The notes under the pieces were generated by a model. It ran no database searches. It saw only the letters and a list, made by a program, of their open reading frames with translations, and had not been told where the DNA came from. A program made the position numbers and the translations under genes. Shown one piece after another: positions 7,206 to 9,533 of a stretch of DNA of 9,533 bases. Origin of the DNA: Chloroflexota bacterium (lineage in GTDB: Bacteria > Chloroflexota > Anaerolineae > Anaerolineales > Anaerolineaceae); assembly GCA_011053085.1 (NCBI GenBank), contig DSBE01000054.1:1-9533 (forward strand), read 5' to 3'. Numbering within the stretch: the first letter of the stretch is position 1; every line of letters starts with the position of its first letter.

Positions 7206-7300
7206 GTATGTGAATGGGTGGAGTAGCCTGCTTCCACTTTCTATTCAACAGAATTTCAAAAAACAAATAATCACTAGTGATAAATAAGGAGAATAAAGAA
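7206..7300 (+). promoter_or_regulatory. Permease to binding-protein spacer with hairpin and palindrome
   Basis: This 95-base gap is much longer than the other junctions in the operon. An imperfect hairpin can form at 7218-7237 (GTGGA paired with TCCAC, extended past one bulged base), followed by only three T, so it looks more like an RNA-stabilising or attenuating element than a terminator. A perfect 10-bp palindrome TCACTAGTGA (7271-7280) lies six bases before the binding-protein ribosome site. A weak promoter-like pair (TTCAAC 7244-7249, 16 bp, AATAAT 7266-7271) is also visible. Any of these could raise binding-protein expression over the membrane components, but none is proven. Confidence 0.35.
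7286..7291 (+). promoter_or_regulatory. Ribosome binding site that fixes the binding-protein start
   Basis: AAGGAG lies nine bases before ATG at 7301. An in-frame GTG at 7277 is upstream of this site and would put Lys-Glu-Asn-Lys-Glu into the signal peptide, so ATG 7301 is preferred. Confidence 0.8.
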
Positions 7301-8260
7301 ATGCAAAAGTTGTTTAAAGTATCGATCCTCTTGCTGGTTTTGGTGATGGTGTTTGCACTGGCAGCCTGCAAGCAGGAAGAAGCATCGGATGAGATTTATA
7401 TCCCGGTGATCTCGAAAGGTTTCCAACACCAGTTCTGGCAGGCAGTCCGATTGGGTGCTGAGCAGGCTGCTGAGGACTATGGTGTGACGATTACCTTTGA
7501 AGGTCCTGAATCTGAAGCCATGGTCGACAAACAGGTTGAAATGGTGCAGACCGCTCTGGATAAAAATCCTGACGCGCTGTGTCTGGCCGCCCTGGATGCC
7601 ACCGCCTTGATCCCGCAGTTGGAAGCCGCGCAGGCCGCCGGTATCCCTGTGATCGGGTTTGACTCTGGTGTGGACAGCGACATCCCCGTCGCCACCGCTG
7701 CTACCGACAATATCGCTGCGGCTGCTCTGGCAGCTGACAAGATGGCAGAACTGATCGGCGGCGAAGGTAAAGTGGCCGTGATTGTTCACGACCAGACCTC
7801 GCGCACCGGCATCGATCGCCGCGATGGCTTCGTCAATCGCATCGAGTCCACCTATCCTGACATCGAGATCGTGAGCATCCAATATGGCGGTGGTGACCAT
7901 CTGAAATCCACCGACCTGGCAAAAGCCATCCTGCAGGCGAATCCTGACCTGAAAGGTTTCTTTGGCGCCAACGAAGGCTCGATCATCGGTGTATTGAACG
8001 CCGTGAACGAAATGGACTTGGTTGGCAAGATCGTGGTGATCGGCTATGACTCGGGCAGCCAGCAGATGCAGGCTATCCGTGACGGGCTGGAAGCAGGCGC
8101 CATCACCCAGAACCCGGTGGGCATTGGCTACAAATGTGTCGAAGCTGCTGTCAAAGTGCTGAATGGTGAGACAGTGGATGAAACCATCGATACCGGTTTC
8201 TTCTGGTACGATGCGAGTAACATTGACGATGCAGAAATTCAAGCAGTGCTCTACGAATAA
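7301..8260 (+). CDS. Lipoprotein sugar-binding protein of the ABC importer (Peripla_BP_4)
   Basis: The 319-residue product begins with a lipoprotein signal: MQKLFK, a hydrophobic run, then LAAC with Cys23 as the lipidated residue. The mature protein is therefore anchored to the outer face of the membrane. The two-lobed ribose/galactose-type fold follows: IPVISKGFQHQFWQAVRLG (34-52), DALCLAALDA (91-100), IPVIGFDSG (115-123), GKVAVIVHD (156-164), GFFGANEGS (219-227), GKIVVIGYDSG (242-252) and GAITQNP (266-272). By position, likely ligand contacts are F45/W46, D121, R173, N224/E225, D250 and Q270. These fit a monosaccharide pocket, but D121-S122 replaces the Asp-Arg pair of E. coli RbsB, so ribose is not assured. 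The gene is last in the operon and is followed by a strong terminator. Confidence 0.93.
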   Translation: MQKLFKVSILLLVLVMVFALAACKQEEASDEIYIPVISKGFQHQFWQAVRLGAEQAAEDYGVTITFEGPESEAMVDKQVEMVQTALDKNPDALCLAALDATALIPQLEAAQAAGIPVIGFDSGVDSDIPVATAATDNIAAAALAADKMAELIGGEGKVAVIVHDQTSRTGIDRRDGFVNRIESTYPDIEIVSIQYGGGDHLKSTDLAKAILQANPDLKGFFGANEGSIIGVLNAVNEMDLVGKIVVIGYDSGSQQMQAIRDGLEAGAITQNPVGIGYKCVEAAVKVLNGETVDETIDTGFFWYDASNIDDAEIQAVLYE

Positions 8261-8285
8261 ACCACATTGAAATAGACACACCCAA

Positions 8286-8321
8286 AGGGCTGGCCATTCG
8301 TGGTCAGCCCTGTTTTTTTTT
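8286..8321 (+). terminator. Rho-independent terminator of the sugar ABC operon
   Basis: An 11-bp stem (8286-8296 paired with 8301-8311, one G-U pair) is closed by a TTCG loop and followed by G and nine T (8313-8321). It begins 25 bases after the binding-protein stop and separates the transport operon from the phosphofructokinase gene. Confidence 0.93.
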
Positions 8322-8355
8322 CATAATAGTTGCCTGCCAAAATTAATTTCTCTCA

Positions 8356-8386
8356 TTGACAGGAGTCAGCAAAATTCTGATACACT
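8356..8386 (+). promoter_or_regulatory. Candidate promoter of the phosphofructokinase gene
   Basis: A perfect TTGACA (8356-8361) is followed after 19 bp by TACACT (8381-8386), which is preceded by TGA, giving an extended -10. The long spacer is compensated by the TG motif. The predicted start is near 8393, leaving a leader of about 64 bases that contains a small hairpin (CCTGA 8397-8401 with TCAGG 8406-8410). Its position just after the operon terminator supports independent transcription. Confidence 0.6.
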
Positions 8387-8456
8387 TAAAGAAGGACCTG
8401 AAATCTCAGGCTCTTTACAAACACAGGCGCATTATCAGTGATGTAGGAGTGAGACC

Positions 8457-9533
8457 ATGAGGAAATTGGTAGGTGTACTAACGGCCGGAGGTGATACCCC
8501 CGGATTAAACGCTGCCTTGCGCGGGCTGGGCAAAGCAGCCAACGAGGCATTTGATATCGAAGTGCTGGGCTTTTATGACGGATTCCGCGGGTTGATGCAG
8601 AACCGCACGCTGCGGTTAGATTCCTCCACTCTGTCAGGCATTCTGACCATCGGAGGCACCATCCTGGGCACCAGCCGCGACAAACCCCACAAAATGCCGG
8701 TAGGCAACACGATCATGGATATGACCGATGTCATGGTGGGCACCTATGAAAATTTGCATCTGGATGCGTTGGTATGTCTGGGTGGCGGCGGGACACAGAA
8801 AAGCGCCTATCACCTTATGCAGCGCGGGTTGAACATTGTCACCCTGCCGAAAACGATTGACAACGATGTGGCGATGACAGATGTGACCTTCGGTTTTGAC
8901 ACCGCCATGGGTATTGCTACCGAAGCCATTGACCGGCTGCACAGCACCGCGCACAGCCACCACCGCATCATTGTGGTGGAGATCATGGGACATAATGCCG
9001 GCTGGCTGGCATTGGGTTCCGGCATCGCCGGCGGGGCGGATGTGATCTTGATTCCTGAAATTCCTTACGATATCGAAAGCATTGCTGGAGCCATTCTGGC
9101 GCGCAGCCGCGGCGGTAAACGCTTCTCGATTGTGGCGGTTTCAGAAGGCGCCATGTCGATCGATGATTACAAGAAAATGAAGTCATTGGAAAAAGAACTG
9201 GATGATGCAGATAGCGATGGCAAGAGGTCAAAGGATGAGATCAAGGCTGAGTTGGATGCGTTTGAAGCCGACCAGCAATCCAGCACGTTGTTTCTTGCCA
9301 ACCGCTTGCAGGAACTGACCGGGTTGGAGTCGCGGCTGACTATTCTTGGCCATTTACAGCGCGGTGGCGCGCCTTCAGCGACTGACCGATTGCTGGCGAC
9401 GCGCCTGGGCACGCATGCCGCCCGTTTGATCCACAAAGGAAACTATGGGATCATGGTGGGTGTGCAGGGCGGTGAAACGGTACCGGTGCCGCTGGATGAG
9501 GTGGCTGGCAAGCGTAAGGTCATTCCGCTGGAT
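8457..9533 (+). CDS. 6-phosphofructokinase, group III-like, 3' end beyond window
   Basis: 359 residues are visible without a stop. The fold is the PfkA family: [13 protein letters not shown] (11-23), GGGGTQ (109-114), PKTIDND (131-137, catalytic Asp135), MGHNAGWLA (177-185), SEGA (229-232) and [15 protein letters not shown] (297-311, sugar-phosphate contacts His299 and Arg302). It phosphorylates fructose 6-phosphate in glycolysis. By alignment to E. coli PfkA, position 104 is Gly112 (ATP-like) but position 124 is Lys132 (pyrophosphate-like). This pairing is known from trypanosomatid and Entamoeba ATP enzymes, so the phosphoryl donor is uncertain. Asp103, a magnesium contact in E. coli, is Gly111 here. 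Residues about 235-275 form a charged, Lys/Glu/Asp-rich insertion. The ATG sits seven bases after AGGAG (8445-8449). The gene has its own promoter and lies after the terminator of the sugar operon. Confidence 0.93.
   Translation, partial: MRKLVGVLTAGGDTPGLNAALRGLGKAANEAFDIEVLGFYDGFRGLMQNRTLRLDSSTLSGILTIGGTILGTSRDKPHKMPVGNTIMDMTDVMVGTYENLHLDALVCLGGGGTQKSAYHLMQRGLNIVTLPKTIDNDVAMTDVTFGFDTAMGIATEAIDRLHSTAHSHHRIIVVEIMGHNAGWLALGSGIAGGADVILIPEIPYDIESIAGAILARSRGGKRFSIVAVSEGAMSIDDYKKMKSLEKELDDADSDGKRSKDEIKAELDAFEADQQSSTLFLANRLQELTGLESRLTILGHLQRGGAPSATDRLLATRLGTHAARLIHKGNYGIMVGVQGGETVPVPLDEVAGKRKVIPLD

Noticed and set aside
7274..8281. A 335-codon open frame on the minus strand across the binding-protein gene
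   Set aside because: It is antisense to a clear lipoprotein binding-protein gene, has His-, Asp- and Gly-rich composition typical of a reverse-frame shadow, and shows no recognisable family motif.
8397..8410. Small hairpin in the phosphofructokinase leader as a riboswitch or attenuator
   Set aside because: A five-base-pair stem with a four-base loop is expected by chance, and no riboswitch core is recognisable in the short leader.

Overview
The window looks like chromosomal DNA of a free-living bacterium, probably from the Chloroflexota (Anaerolineae-like). That placement is an inference from remembered protein style: the group III type phosphofructokinase, the 7TM-PAS-GGDEF protein and the lipoprotein sugar binder. 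It does not come from any search. Base composition is intermediate and even, and at least one gene (lacI) clearly starts with TTG. I see no insertion sequence, phage gene, tRNA, rRNA or CRISPR array.

Left half, all on the minus strand. Positions 1 to 1177 hold the N-terminal 392 residues of a major facilitator superfamily transporter that runs off the left edge. It overlaps by four bases (ATGA) with an upstream 4HBT/YbgC-type acyl-CoA thioesterase (1174-1599), so the two form a two-gene operon with a promoter near 1640. Upstream of that lies a membrane diguanylate cyclase (about 1732-3291) with seven membrane segments, a PAS-like linker and an intact GGDEF domain with an RxxD inhibition site.

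Right half, all on the plus strand. A LacI-family regulator (3509-4654), a two-domain sugar ABC ATPase (4651-6201), a ribose-type permease (6213-7205) and a lipoprotein substrate-binding protein (7301-8260) form a compact carbohydrate import operon that ends in a strong intrinsic terminator (8286-8321). A textbook sigma-70 promoter (TTGACA, 17 bp, TATACT) precedes lacI. Two directly abutting 14-bp LacI/cre-type operators sit at its predicted transcription start, which points to autorepression of the whole operon. A separately promoted 6-phosphofructokinase (8457 to the right edge) follows, with unusual residues around the phosphoryl-donor site.

How the genes fit together: imported sugar (identity unknown, because the window has no kinase, isomerase or glycosidase) induces lacI-rbsACB by relieving the repressor, and phosphofructokinase feeds glycolysis. 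The diguanylate cyclase is transcribed away from the sugar operon out of the same 217-bp intergenic region but appears to have its own extended -10 promoter. No clearly new biological system is present. The points worth a second look are the tandem operator, the phosphofructokinase active-site changes, the cyclase start site and the tailed LacI protein. No gene-free stretch exceeds 300 bases; the largest are 3292-3508 and 8261-8456.
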